Source of the DNA: Cladorrhinum sp. PSN259
Lineage: Eukaryota; Ascomycota; Sordariomycetes; Sordariales; Podosporaceae
NCBI GenBank assembly: GCA_033725935.1
Contig: MU867097.1
Span: 1 to 64,000 of the forward strand
DNA length: 64,000 bases
Direction of reading: 5' to 3'
Below are positions 44,887-55,422 of this stretch, one piece after another (position 1 is the stretch's first letter; the number at the start of each line of letters is the position of its first letter). A program made the position numbers and the translations under genes. The notes under the pieces are model-generated. The model did not search any database. It was not told the origin of the DNA and worked only from the letters and a program-made list of their open reading frames with translations.

Positions 44887-45587
44887 TTGTGTTCACTTCT
44901 GGATTGGATGATGGATATGGAAAGCTGTGTTTGCTGTTCAAAATGCGAATCTACATGACTAACACGTAACTGCTTCTTTGAATATCCGCTTCCAACTGTA
45001 TCACGATTTTATATGCAACCATGATTTGGAGGAGCCTGGGTTCCAGGTTGAAACCTGGAAAGGTGCAGTGACGAAAGTGATTACCAGGAACTAGCTGCTG
45101 ATTGGGCCCACGCCAACGCTTTGAAGGCTAAGCCTGATTAGGCATTAATTACAATAAATACATGCAAAGATATTTCATCAAACCATTCATTCGGTTCTGC
45201 TTCATGTAGAAAGAAAGCGGTGCTTTTAAACCCACCAAACAGAGACCGGAGTCAATTGAACGACGAATTCAGTTTCAAAAACAAACAACGGTCTATTGCT
45301 CTGCAGTTTCCATCCCACTACCGTATTGCCGTCGATAAATGTGTCATTGCACCCCTGCTTTTTCCCCACACTCCAGATACGCTAATGCCCGGTACAGTTG
45401 GATCCCAAAGCTTCCCCAAAAATTTTGCGATTTAGCTGCTGCGTCAAGCATTCGGCCTTTTGCGACAACAGCTCCAGAGAGACAAACTTTCTGTCTTGTC
45501 CGATTTAACAGACGCCGGACGATTCGCAATTTACAAGCGCAGATAAATCGAGATCTCTGTCTAGTTTTATCATTCAATTGGCACGCA
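44887..45587. other. Divergent promoter region of the GH18 and jip5 genes
   Basis: About 700 bp with no gene supported. Frames at 45220-45607 overlap the likely jip5 leader in two phases and have no motif. Confidence 0.55.
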
Positions 45588-46879
45588 ATGCTCGAGAACC
45601 TTTGCACACTGCCCTTGTCGGCAGACCTGTTTACACAGGTGCATCACCCCAGCAAGCCGCTTCTGACGGTGGGCTTGTCGAGTGGGAGGGTCGAAACATT
45701 TCGTCTTCCCGCCGAAGAAGATGAAGATAGCAGCACAAGTAGTGGGAGGGGAATGATCAAAAGTGTATGGAGCACTCACCGTCACAAGGGAAGCTGCCGC
45801 TACCTGGCATACAGCCACGATGGCGAAGGTGAGTCCAATAACCTTTGCATCCTGGCATACAGCCACTGACACACTGTATCTCCTTGCCAGCCCTTTACTC
45901 CGCCGGCACAGACTCTGTAGTCAAGCACTTCTCCCCCGAAACCGGAAACGTAATTTCCAAGATCGGTCTGCCTCCCCGCAACAGCGCCACGAGCAACACC
46001 GACTGCCCTGCGATCCTCCACGTCCTCTCACCCCAGACACTTCTACTCGGCACCGACTCCGGCAGCCTTTACATTTTTGATCTCCGCGAAAATGGTAGCT
46101 TGAACCCCAAACCAGTGCGCAAGCACGTACCGCACGCCGATTACATCTCGAGTATCACACCTCTCCCAGCATCGGAGCAGAGCAGCTCTGGTTTCCCCAA
46201 ACAGTGGGTCTCAACGGGAGGAACCACACTCGCCGTCACCGATCTTAGACATGGTGTTGTTGCCACTTCAGAAGATCAGGAGGACGAGCTACTATGCTCG
46301 ACCATCATCCCGACTGGCCTTGGGCCCAAGAAGATGAGAAGCAACGCGGTAGTGGCTGTTGGTACCGGTGGCGGTATTCTGACGCTCTGGGATCGTGGCG
46401 CATGGGACGATCAGCAAGAGCGCATTTACATTTCAGGTGGCAAGAACAAGAGGGAAGCTGAAAGTCTTGATGCGATTGTGCAGGTACCCGATGAGCTCGG
46501 ATGGGGCAAGAAGGTTGTTGTTGGTGTTGGTGATGGCACCATGAGCATCGTTGACCTTAAGAGACGCGAGGTTGAGATTGTGCTCAAGCACGACGAGGTT
46601 GAAGGTGTTGCCGCCCTTACTTTTGACTACCAAAACCGCCTCATTAGTGGTGGTGGCAAGGTCGTCAAGGTATGGGCGGAGGCTGAGGACATCCGTGAAG
46701 AGGAAGAGGAAGAAGAGATTCAAGCGACCGGCAGCAAGAGGCCTGCAGATAGCGATGATGAGTCTGATGATGATAGCAGTGAGGACGAGCGTCAGCGCCC
46801 GAAGAAGAAGTCAAAGAAGAAGGGTAAGAAGGGCAGCCGCAACAACCTGGGAAGTTTGGCATTCCCTGGCCTGGATTAA
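45588..46879 (+). CDS. jip5: WD40 protein Jip5 (60S ribosome biogenesis)
   Basis: Exons 45588-45828 and 45891-46879 give 409 residues; the intron is 62 bp (GTGAGT...TTGCCAG). The start MLENLCTLPLSADLFTQ matches the family N-terminus. Degenerate WD40 repeats fill residues 1-340 (for example LYSAGTDSVVKHFSPETG, LLGTDSGSLYIFDLRE, GGILTLWDRG, RLISGGGKVVKVW). The C-terminus has a poly-Glu run, an acidic DSDDESDDDSSEDE patch and a strongly basic KKKSKKKGKKG nucleolar-type signal. In yeast, Jip5 is a nucleolar protein needed for 60S subunit production. No oddities were seen. Confidence 0.93.
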
Positions 46880-47316
46880 GCCAGTGATGGCAACATGATG
46901 TTCATACTGCTTGGAACAAAAGAACGACACCCTCCAGCGCCTCTCATCGTTGGATGATAACAATAGGCTCATAAGAAGCAAGAGTCATTGCTTGGGGTAG
47001 GATACCCATTTATCGTGTAGGACATGGACATGCTTGGCCTGCAATCGTCAAGCAAGCTATTTAGATCGCAGGACAAGGATTCCTCGACATACTATCTGTT
47101 CCTGGCATTATATTCCCCCTTGGATTTCTATCAGTGGTCTCAAAACCTCTCTAGGTGGAGATGATTTACACAGATTACTAGCGATCATTACAACTCTGCG
47201 AGGCAAAGTTGTCAGGCGGAAAAGTCTATACTCAAAAGATCACCACACTGGCCAAATTGTTGATACGCCAACAGAATAGCATCGTGAATTTACTGAACAA
47301 AAACAACTTGATCACC
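46880..47316. other. Intergenic between convergent genes jip5 and qa-x
   Basis: 437 bp of 3' flanks. No gene is supported. This marks the left border of the qa cluster. Confidence 0.6.
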
Positions 47317-48650
47317 TCAGGCACCAGGCCGGCTGTAGTCAAGCTCTCTCACCCGCTTCCATACTTCCCTCAAAGTTCTCTCTTGGCTTTCCCGCCCAGT
47401 CTCAATCTCACTTGGCCCTGCCGGCCTGTCATGTTTGGCGCCAAAGTCAGTCAAATATTTACATGGTTTCGGCAGCCATCATCTTTATAGAAGAGAATAA
47501 GCAACGGGACTTTGCGCTTACCTGATAGCCAGATACAATCTGCTACCCAATCTGATGGGCTCGATCTCGGCAGTTTCCGGGTCCTTGGGGGGGTTTGCCG
47601 TGGTCACCAGACCACCTGCTTCTTCTAAGATAGCAATGCCTGCCGCGACGTCCCTGGTACCATTGAATATCTGTCAGCAACGGATCTTTTTTTGTTTCTC
47701 GAAGCTTTTTGTGTCAAATTAGCTTACCATTCCCAGCAACCGCCTTCCCACCAGATATCGAACGAGCCCATGGCGGTGTATGCTAGATCTAGTGTTGCAC
47801 TAGGCACTCTGTCAATATTTGAACTTGATCATGCATTTTGCTGGGTGTCGGAATAAAACTCACCTCCCCAGGCTCCTAACACCGTGCACCATTCCGCCCT
47901 TTCCATCCCTCCCACCAGCTTCAGCAGCCATGTTCAAGAAACTCTCCACTTTCCTGTACATGTTCCCATCTTTTACGTCTCGTCTATCCTTCCCCCACTC
48001 GCAAGCAAAGATACATCCCTGGGGTGCGCTCCTTGGCATCGGAGCTCTTGTTAATGGCAGCCGTTGAGTCTGATTTAGCCATGCTCCTCTTCCCTTGCAG
48101 GAAGTAAATAACTGGTCCAACAAAGGAGCCTGTATAACTCCTATTACTGGTTTACCGTCCACTAAAAACGATATGGAGACGCAAAAGAAAGGAACGAGGT
48201 GGGTGTAGTTTATTGTTCCGTCTAGGGGGTCAATAACCCACGTAGGGTCCGATGAGACCAAGTAAGGGCGGGATGTGGCTGTGGTTGATTTGGAGTAGGT
48301 TTCTTCGCCTATGAAGGCGTGGTGCGGGTACTTGGCGCTGATGGCATTCTTGATGAAGGTTTCTACGTCTGAGTTTGGTGTGGTGTGGTGTTAGCCTATA
48401 TCGGGGGAACTAAGAAACAAAGGGGGTGTATGTATATATATAATTTACCTTCGTCTGTTTTTGTCACTATGTCTACTGAGTTGTCTTTTTCGGTGAAAAA
48501 GGAGGAGGATTGAGAAACAGAGTTGATTCTCAGTTGGGATGCCTCGAGGAGGAGTTTGCCTGCGTCTTTGCCTAGCTGGATTGCGAAAGCGTAGATATCG
48601 TCTAGCTCTGTTTCTGTGAGGATTGTTGGTGTTGTCGTGGTTGTTGTCAT
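47317..48650 (-). CDS. qa-x: qa-x, inositol-monophosphatase-like protein of the qa cluster; frame broken by one extra base
   Basis: Five exons fit the family: 48449-48650, 47864-48368, 47728-47800, 47522-47653 and 47317-47425. Motifs of the FIG/IMPase superfamily are present: FIGEET (metal ligand Glu), WVIDPLDGTINYTH, and the late WEWDVAAGIAI with its metal-binding Asp. Summed exons total 1021 bases, one more than 340 codons. The excess is localised: minus strand reads GGCTCGTTCCGATATCTGG at 47760-47761, where GSFDIWW needs one C fewer. Read literally, the frame is lost after GSF and the last metal-binding motif and tail are gone. It may be a pseudogene, or the base may be a sequencing error. 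Upstream exons look well kept. It shares a divergent promoter with qa-2; its role in quinate use is unclear in Neurospora too. Confidence 0.85.
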
Positions 48651-49449
48651 TGTTGCTTTTGCAAAGATTGGGTGTTTGGGTGTTTGGGTGCTTGGGTGCT
48701 TGGGTGCTTGTTTACGGCTCACAGGGACAAAGAGATGAAGAGAGATAGGGTGAAGCTGGAGATGACAAAGCCAATGCAAGTGATTACTACTCTACTACTC
48801 TTCCGTGCTGGATATGGAGACAGAATACTGGTAATTCCGCTGTCCAAGTAAACCGTTGGAAACCGAGGTTCCCTCTGGTATTAGACCGCAACCCCGGACC
48901 TTGCAATACCACGAGAGGAATGACGTTGAGCTGTGCCGGGGAGGGGAAAGGGGATCTTCCCGTTGTATACCATTGTTATCCGAGTCCTCGGAGCTGCTCC
49001 GCGGTTTCTAGGTTCTAAGGTTTTCTGGATCAATGGATACGCACGCCGGGTGAGCCTTTACCCGGTGCATTTTGCGGGGCCCCAGACTTGGCTGGACCCA
49101 GCAGGCCGGAACGAACTCGGAACCGTTCATGGGCCCTGGGAAGGCAAAGAGGGGTGGGTGAATTATTTCCCTTTGGTTGGTTGGGATTTGTTTACATGAT
49201 ATGTACCATATATTATGCCGAGAGTGTATGTAAGCGGGAGACTACAGGTAATTAAGGGGGAGAAAGGTATTATCGGATTTTGATGATGCGGAACAGTGGT
49301 TGAGACTGTTCTGATGGAAAGGAAAACATATATCAGTGATGCGATTGTAATGATATTGTAGCCAAAAATTTGGTGTTTAGGTACCTGCTGCCTCCAAATC
49401 ACCTCATTCTTCCTCCTGAACTTTCCCCTGAATCAAGACCAACCACACC
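48651..49449. promoter_or_regulatory. qa-x / qa-2 divergent promoter region
   Basis: About 800 bp with no gene. It includes a 16-base candidate activator site at 49048-49063 (separate entry). A TTATCC half-site lies at 48976-48981. Confidence 0.5.
49048..49063. promoter_or_regulatory. Candidate QA-1F binding site upstream of qa-2
   Basis: GGGTGAGCCTTTACCC agrees at 13 of 16 positions with the N. crassa activator site as I recall it (GGRTAARYRYTTATCC). The outer arms are a perfect palindrome extending to CCGGGT/ACCCGG. It lies about 390 bp upstream of qa-2, where N. crassa also has activator sites. Confidence 0.45.
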
Positions 49450-49932
49450 ATGTCACGGCGGATCCTCCTCGTCAATGGTCCAAACTTGAATCTCTTGGGT
49501 AAAAGGGAACCTCACATCTACGGTTCGACCACTCTTCCAGAGGTAGAAGAGCAAGCAAAAACCCAAGCCCGCGATTTGGGATTCGAACTGGAGACATTCC
49601 AATCCAACCACGAGGGAGCCATCGTCGACCGCATTCAAGAAGCTGCTGGCTGGGGTCCCAACATTTCGTTGGATCAAAATGGTTCAGAAAAAGTCTCTGC
49701 CATCATCATCAACGCTGGAGCATATACACACACAAGCCTGGCCATCCGGGACGCCCTGGCCGGTGTTGATATCCCATTTATTGAAGTTCACGTCTCCAAC
49801 GTACACGCGAGGGAGTCCTTCAGAGGACACAGTTACCTCTCGGACAAAGCCGTAGCAGTTATTTGTGGGATGGGAGTATTCGGATATACAGCCGCCATAG
49901 AATTTACAGCAACGCACATGAAGATGAAGTAG
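49450..49932 (+). CDS. qa-2: Catabolic 3-dehydroquinate dehydratase (type II)
   Basis: Intronless, 160 residues, the usual size for type II dehydroquinases (dodecamers in the family). It catalyses 3-dehydroquinate to 3-dehydroshikimate, the second step of quinate use. All signatures are present: ILLVNGPNLNLLGKREPHIYG with the active-site Arg and Tyr, QSNHEGAIVDRI, IIINAGAYTHTS (active-site loop), FIEVHVSNVHARE with its His, and SYLSDKAVAVICGMG. It is shorter than my memory of N. crassa QA-2 in the loop after AAGW, where a Ser/Pro/Ala-rich insert is missing. It shares a promoter region with qa-x and faces qa-4 with 157 bp between the stops. Expected to be induced by quinate through QA-1F. Confidence 0.97.
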   Translation: MSRRILLVNGPNLNLLGKREPHIYGSTTLPEVEEQAKTQARDLGFELETFQSNHEGAIVDRIQEAAGWGPNISLDQNGSEKVSAIIINAGAYTHTSLAIRDALAGVDIPFIEVHVSNVHARESFRGHSYLSDKAVAVICGMGVFGYTAAIEFTATHMKMK

Positions 49933-50089
49933 AAATTAGAAGTTTGGAAATATCTTGTATATATACAAATTGAAGAGAAGGAGTTTCGGAACCTCAGTCA
50001 AAACAAAACCTGCTCCAAAAACTCCAAAAAAAACTCCAAAGTGACACCCAGGGACCAAAACAAAAGCCAACCCAGAAAAAAGAAACAAT

Positions 50090-51169
50090 TTACAAAGAAG
50101 CCGTTATCCTAACAGGACGATATGGCGGCGCATCAACAGTCAACTTCAAATCCTTCACAAGCTTCGCCCACGAAACCGCCCCCCGTCTAGCCAACTCCTC
50201 CGGAACCTCTGCCCCTTCCTCGCCCATCCTCCGATTAAACAGCTCCAAACTAACCCACCCTTCAAACCCGATCCCGTGAAAGAAAGCCCACGCAATCTCC
50301 TTGACGGGCAAATAAGCCCCTCTATCCTTCTCCCCGTAAAACAGCCTGCAATTCCTCGACCAGCTCATCCTAGCCGGTTGCTCGGCATTATAATAAGGAT
50401 GCCCAACAACAAGAGGCTTCTTCAGCCTCTCGGCATCAACGACCTGCACATAAAATACCTTGGCAGCATCAACCGTCTCAATCATCCGTGCAATCGACTT
50501 GCGAACCGCCTCCTCCGCAAATGGCGTCCTTCCGGACGCAACCGCCGGATCAGCGTATACCCGCCCCGCAATGTTGAAGGTATCGAGGCAAGCACCAAAG
50601 TTTGGTCGGTCAACCTTGGTCACTACCTCCCAGCATCGTTCCCAGGTGTCGACGCGGGTGCTCCAGCACAGCGCTTCGTAAACAAAACGAATGGGCGGGT
50701 TAGCCGCAAGTCCCATGTCGGCTACCTCACGCAGATCTGAAATAATGAGGTCCAAGTCTTCAGTGACTTGCTCAGCTGGCAAGAAGTTGGCTGGAATCTG
50801 GATAATATCTGTCTCGAGCTCATGAGCGAGCTCAATCCAGAATTCAAGCTGTTGGAGGCGACGGTCGTGCTCTTCCCTGTCTAGCAGCCCGTCGTATTGG
50901 CTGAATGGCTGAAGACAGACGATCTCAATGCTTCTTACACGACACATGGCGAGGATATGTCGTGCTGCTTGGAGTTGTGCTGCCTGGGAGGGGCCAGAGG
51001 GAGAAGGGGCTTCGCCCGGGAGTTGCTCGGCCACGTCTGCGAGGTCCTCGTGGAAGAGCTCGAGACCTTGGTAGCCGTACTTGTGTGCCATATCCAGCTT
51101 GGTGGTAAAGGAGTGGCCGGCGTAGCACCGGCCCAGGGACATGGATGTAATTGCTAGTTTGTTGGGCAT
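50090..51169 (-). CDS. qa-4: 3-Dehydroshikimate dehydratase
   Basis: Intronless, 359 residues, the same as expected for the N. crassa QA-4 type. It converts 3-dehydroshikimate to protocatechuate, the branch point from quinate into the beta-ketoadipate pathway. It is a TIM-barrel protein of the xylose-isomerase-like/AP-endonuclease-2 superfamily. Visible marks are MPNKLAITSMSLGRCYAGHSF at the start, YGYQGLELFHEDLADVA, IQIPANFLP, RFVYEALCWSTRVDTWE, GACLDTFNIAGRVYADP (metal-binding strand) and GFEGWVSLELFNRRM at the end. The Glu/Asp/His residues that bind the divalent metal in the family are within these strands. Divergent from qa-3 across a 2.1-kb region. Confidence 0.97.
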   Translation of the reverse strand: MPNKLAITSMSLGRCYAGHSFTTKLDMAHKYGYQGLELFHEDLADVAEQLPGEAPSPSGPSQAAQLQAARHILAMCRVRSIEIVCLQPFSQYDGLLDREEHDRRLQQLEFWIELAHELETDIIQIPANFLPAEQVTEDLDLIISDLREVADMGLAANPPIRFVYEALCWSTRVDTWERCWEVVTKVDRPNFGACLDTFNIAGRVYADPAVASGRTPFAEEAVRKSIARMIETVDAAKVFYVQVVDAERLKKPLVVGHPYYNAEQPARMSWSRNCRLFYGEKDRGAYLPVKEIAWAFFHGIGFEGWVSLELFNRRMGEEGAEVPEELARRGAVSWAKLVKDLKLTVDAPPYRPVRITASL

Positions 51170-52346
51170 TTTGGGATAGGTAATGATAGAATGGAGATGG
51201 GCAGGGGAATGTGAAGGCTGAGGATGGAGAGGTAGATGTTTCTTGTATATATGCGAGTGCGTACTGATATGACGTTCTTGTGATGATAACGTCAGGGTAG
51301 ATGTCTAGATAGACATGGCCACTGGAATGGAGGGGACCAGGTTATTTTATACATGATTGAAGGGGTGAAGACAGGAACGGTACTTCCTCGAGGTACCTCA
51401 TTGCTCTCTGCTTGCGGCTTTCTGATCGTTCTCCCATCAGACAGATTTCTGGATGGGGACACAGACGGACGGACGGACTGGGGTTGGGAGACAAGGAATG
51501 TACAAGGAATGCGATAAGGCGCCAGCACGCACACTGTGTGGTTTTCTCCGTTCGCGTCTCACAGGTTACCCAAGATAAACCAAGATAGCCTTCCCAAGTC
51601 CATTTCTCTCTCTCGGCATTCATCATTGTTTCTTTTTTGGATATCCACCTAAATCTCCCACATGTCTCACTCCCGTCCCTGCTTAAACCCGACAGGTTGT
51701 ACCGCAAGAAAAGGATCTACGTACATTAACGGCCTCGGCATCCACCAACAACAATCACTTTGCGTTCGGCCCATTCGGCGAGATGCTGCCGTAAGTACTG
51801 GGAGCAAAAAAGATGCCGCAGGCCGACATGGCAACTGAGTAAGATGGGATTAAAACGGTACGCAGTCGAAAGCGAACAAGCAGACGGCGAACCCGAGCGG
51901 CGCACACCGTTCAGCGGTGTACGAGGAAAGAAGGAAGGTAAAGAGGACCGCATCATAGTAAAAAGTTACGTGTATTACAAGGTCCCTTCTCACGGGTGAG
52001 CAGGCATCGTGCAGCCGAAGAAGCAATGGTCCAGATTTTTGCTTGATTGACTTAAACAAGTAAAACAGTCCGGGCCGAAGATAAGCGAAAGAGAGACAGA
52101 CAAAAAAAAGAAAGAGTTGACTCTTTTCTCATCTAGAAAACGGCGGTGGGTGATGTCTCTTCCCCGATTCGGGTGTACACTTAGATTGTGAAAAGTGTGG
52201 AATGTGTTAAGTGGGGTGCTTTGACTTAGATCAGAGAGATCCAATCGACTCTGGGGAAGGCTCAATCACGATCGACATTTGAGTGCATGACGTTTAGAAT
52301 GTGGAGGAAGTGGATGGTGATGCTCGAATGCTCCTCCCAAAAAGAA

Positions 52347-52362
52347 GGATAAAGATTTACGC
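52347..52362. promoter_or_regulatory. Candidate QA-1F binding site (qa-4/qa-3 region)
   Basis: GGATAAAGATTTACGC agrees at 13 of 16 positions with GGRTAARYRYTTATCC. It lies about 930 bp before qa-3. Confidence 0.35.
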
Positions 52363-52906
52363 GCAGAGCGGAAACCCGAAAATTGAGGGAAGGCACGGTG
52401 GCCAAACATGTGAACATGAGATCGCGAAGCAAGTACGAAGAGGGGGGGAAAAAGAACCCAAAGAAACTGAAAGTTCCAAGACGACCTGAAAAAGATTCAT
52501 CGCTTCAAGTTTGGGGCGGTCAACAATTTTTTTTTTTTTTTTTGCTTTGGTAAACTGCCCCCTGTTTGGATCCTTGTCGGTCTACTGCATTTCCCTTCCC
52601 TCCCGCCTCAGCAAACACCACAGCTCAGCGTGCTCAGGCAGCCCTGCCGAAGCATTCGGCCCACGGCAGAGTAAGTCTGCATTCTTGTCACACCTTGCAC
52701 GATTGGTCATAGAAATCACATTTCCCAGTCCCCCGGGTCCGCGTGTGGTCTCCTGGTAGCACACCCCAAATCCCGTCCCAACACGCCATCTCCACCGGTC
52801 CTGGAGGCGATACTATAGTAGAGTCATCCCAATCAGGGAGGAACGGAATGCGCGGGATCTCAGTTTCGATGGGAAAGAGGAGTACGGATACTCGTAAATC
52901 TATCGG

Positions 52907-52922
52907 GGGTAAACGTGCTTCC
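52907..52922. promoter_or_regulatory. Candidate QA-1F binding site near qa-3
   Basis: GGGTAAACGTGCTTCC agrees at 13 of 16 positions with GGRTAARYRYTTATCC; the left half is perfect. It lies about 360 bp before the qa-3 start. Confidence 0.35.
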
Positions 52923-53277
52923 TGAATGTGGATCTGTATCAATTAGGCAGCATTGAACTTATTCTCGTCCCTTAATCATCATCCATCATTCAAAACGACA
53001 GACCGACGAAGTTACGAACATATTTACATATCAACTGCCCTCAATCCCCAGCCAGGTGTCACCGCCATCTTATTCTGACCTGCATACGCCATTAAACTGA
53101 GCCGCAACCCGGGACCCCCTTGACACCCCCCTGTCATCCAACCAAATCGAACTTCTGGAACCTTTTGTGCATGGATTAGAGAACATACGCCCCTTGGTCA
53201 CACAGCGTTGAGATCACCCTGAGCTAAGAAGCGATACGGTGAGAGGCAGATAGAGACACCGGCCCAGTAGTAACACA

Positions 53278-53314
53278 ATGTCGACCACAACTGTCACATT
53301 GACAGCGTCACCGC

Positions 53315-53351
<37 letters not shown>

Positions 53352-54497
53352 GCCTGTCCTTGAGCTGCCACTCGACGCTCGGGTCGACCAACTTGCCAAA
53401 CATGGGTTTCTATTTGGCAAGAAGCTCGCAGCATCCATGTCCCCCCTGTTACACTCAGTAGTCTACAAGGGTTTGGGATTGGACTGGGAGCAGCTCCGGT
53501 TGGATTCTGCAGATATGGACCTCTTCTTAAGGTTAATAAGACACCCAAAATTCTATGGTTAGTCATCCCTGCTTGCCATACCAACCTGTCAAACTCGCAT
53601 ATTTTGCCCAACAGGGCTGCATGTGAAAAGGGGTATGCGACGAAAAAAAATGGCGTATGGCGTATGCTAATCTTGTTCCACCAATCTTGCAGGAGCTTCC
53701 GTTACCATGCCCAACAAAGTCGCCATCATCCCCCACCTTGATGAGCTGACGGAAGAATGCCGAGAGGTTGGTGCCTGCAACACGCTATTTGTGCGTGATC
53801 TTCCAGAAGGTCGCCGTCTTTTCTGTGGAGCCAACACGGATGTAATTGGCGTCCGGGAATCGTTCGTCCAGAACGTCCCAAGATCCAAGGCTTCGATCTA
53901 CGAGGATCGTCCGGCAATGGTAGTTGGGGGCGGTGGTGCTGCCAGGTCTGCAGTTTACGCTTTGCACAAGTGGCTGAAGGCCACTCGCATCTACCTTGTC
54001 AACCGGGATAAGAGCGAGGTTGACGCTGTCATCAAGGAATGTACTGAACGCGGATACGGTGATAAGCTTATTCACGTTGAGACGGTCGAGCAGGCCGAAG
54101 CATTGGAAGGACCAGGCGCTATCGTCGCTTGTATTCCTGATTTTACGCCCGTCACCGAAGCTGAGAAGACGGTGAGGAGGATCATTGAGACTATGCTCGG
54201 CAAGGAGAACAAGGGTGCCATGTTGGAGATGTGTTATAATCCGTCTCCATTCACCGCCCTGGGTGCCCTTGCAGAAGGTGAAGGGTGGCAGGTGATTTTG
54301 GGTACTGAGGCCCTGATCTGGCAGGGTATCGAGCAGGTATGTGTCCTCGTTTCTGTTCTTTCTGGTTGGATAAGAAAATTGAGTACTGACGTGATGAATA
54401 GGATAAATATTGGACTGGCCTTGATGCTGATCAGCTCCCTGTGACCGAAATCCAGAGGACGATCGCTGAGAGGTTAGCTCAGTTGGCTAACAACTAG
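53278..54497 (+). CDS. qa-3: Quinate (shikimate) dehydrogenase
   Basis: Exons 53278-53557, 53693-54336 and 54402-54497 give 339 residues. NAD-dependent oxidation of quinate to 3-dehydroquinate is the first step of the pathway. It is a shikimate-dehydrogenase fold protein: substrate domain with FGKKLAASMSPLLHS and FYGASVTMPNK (catalytic Lys), GACNT, then a nucleotide domain with VVGGGGAARSAVYAL. A motif near LGTEALIWQGIEQ completes the C-terminus. The last short exon (DKYWTGLDADQLPV) was added because the frame otherwise runs into an intron. Odd point: 13 Gln in a row near residue 13, from a CAA repeat that is not part of the enzyme fold. Divergent from qa-4. Confidence 0.96.
53314..53352 (+). 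repeat. CAA trinucleotide repeat coding poly-Gln in qa-3
   Basis: Twelve uninterrupted CAA codons and one CAG encode 13 Gln in the N-terminal extension of QA-3. Pure trinucleotide runs are prone to slip, so its length may differ among strains. Confidence 0.95.
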
Positions 54498-55422
54498 CTG
54501 GGTTTCTGTTATTAGCTTGAAGTCTGCCCCTGAAGGGACTGTCCTTCTTTACTGTGCAATTTTGGTGTGTTTCTCTACATGTGGTTTCATGGGAATATCA
54601 AGGGTGGTGGGTGGTACATGTGATATCTAGACATCGGTCTACCATTTCGAGCATCTCAAAACTTTTATTTGGTTCAGGGGGGCGTATTAGTAACAGGCGC
54701 AGGCACATATGTGTATATCTGCCGTATATGTATAGCATTTGCAAAGTTATCCTCAAGTCAACGATCTTTTTTTCTATCTCACCCTCAACAGACGGAATAT
54801 GCAGCAGCTCATGCGTCACGATACTTGTAGAAGAGTCAGGGCGGCTTCAAACCTATCTAGAGCATTAGATATAGGCAGAAACAGAGCAAGAAAGCTCACC
54901 CGACGCCGTGGGAAGGGGGCGCCGAGCTGCGAATATGTCCACCTGATTAGTTACTTATTCGCAGACGATGCGTTTTACCTCTATAGATTCGCAGAGGGAG
55001 CGACGTCAGAGGACCCGGATGTCTTGTTCTTAACCAAACGGCATGAATTTCGCAGATATTTCATCCTCAAGCAAGCTCTATAATGCGCCGTTCTAACCGA
55101 GATCAAGGAGGACGAACAGACAGCGAAGCAGTAACTTTTGGAAATAGTGAAAGAGAAAGAAAAGGGTCAGAACCAAAGAAGCCCATTGTGTTCTATGTGG
55201 TTTTTGATATCATTCAAAATAAATAAATTAAACTCGTAAAACGCATTTCCAAAAGAATCGCTGCTGGCTTCGCTGTCTGCTTCCCATACATAGGAACGGT
55301 ACAATCGTTCCAGCAAGACACCTAGGATTTCATCCTTTCATCATCACCTCATTCTCAGACCTCATTAAATTTCATCTAACACGAGGTAGATCAAACCGAG
55401 AAGCCAAGCCAATTTAATTAGC
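54498..55422. other. Intergenic between convergent qa-3 and qa-y
   Basis: About 925 bp of 3' flanks. A 114-codon frame at 54739-55083 has no recognisable motif and no upstream signals, so it was not called. Confidence 0.5.

Larger units (their letters stand above)
51170..53277. promoter_or_regulatory. qa-4 / qa-3 divergent promoter region
   Basis: About 2.1 kb without a supported gene. It holds two candidate QA-1F sites at 52347-52362 and 52907-52922, a run of 17 T at 52527-52543, and CT-rich stretches. Short frames here are in mixed phases and lack motifs. Its length suggests a shared control region for both genes, as in N. crassa. Confidence 0.5.

Noticed and set aside
53558..53692. Possible micro-exon inside the first qa-3 intron
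   Set aside because: Direct joining of 53557 to 53693 restores FYGASVTMPNK exactly, so no extra exon is needed.
54739..55083. 114-codon plus-strand frame between qa-3 and qa-y
   Set aside because: No motif, unusual composition, and it lies in the 3' flanks of two convergent genes.
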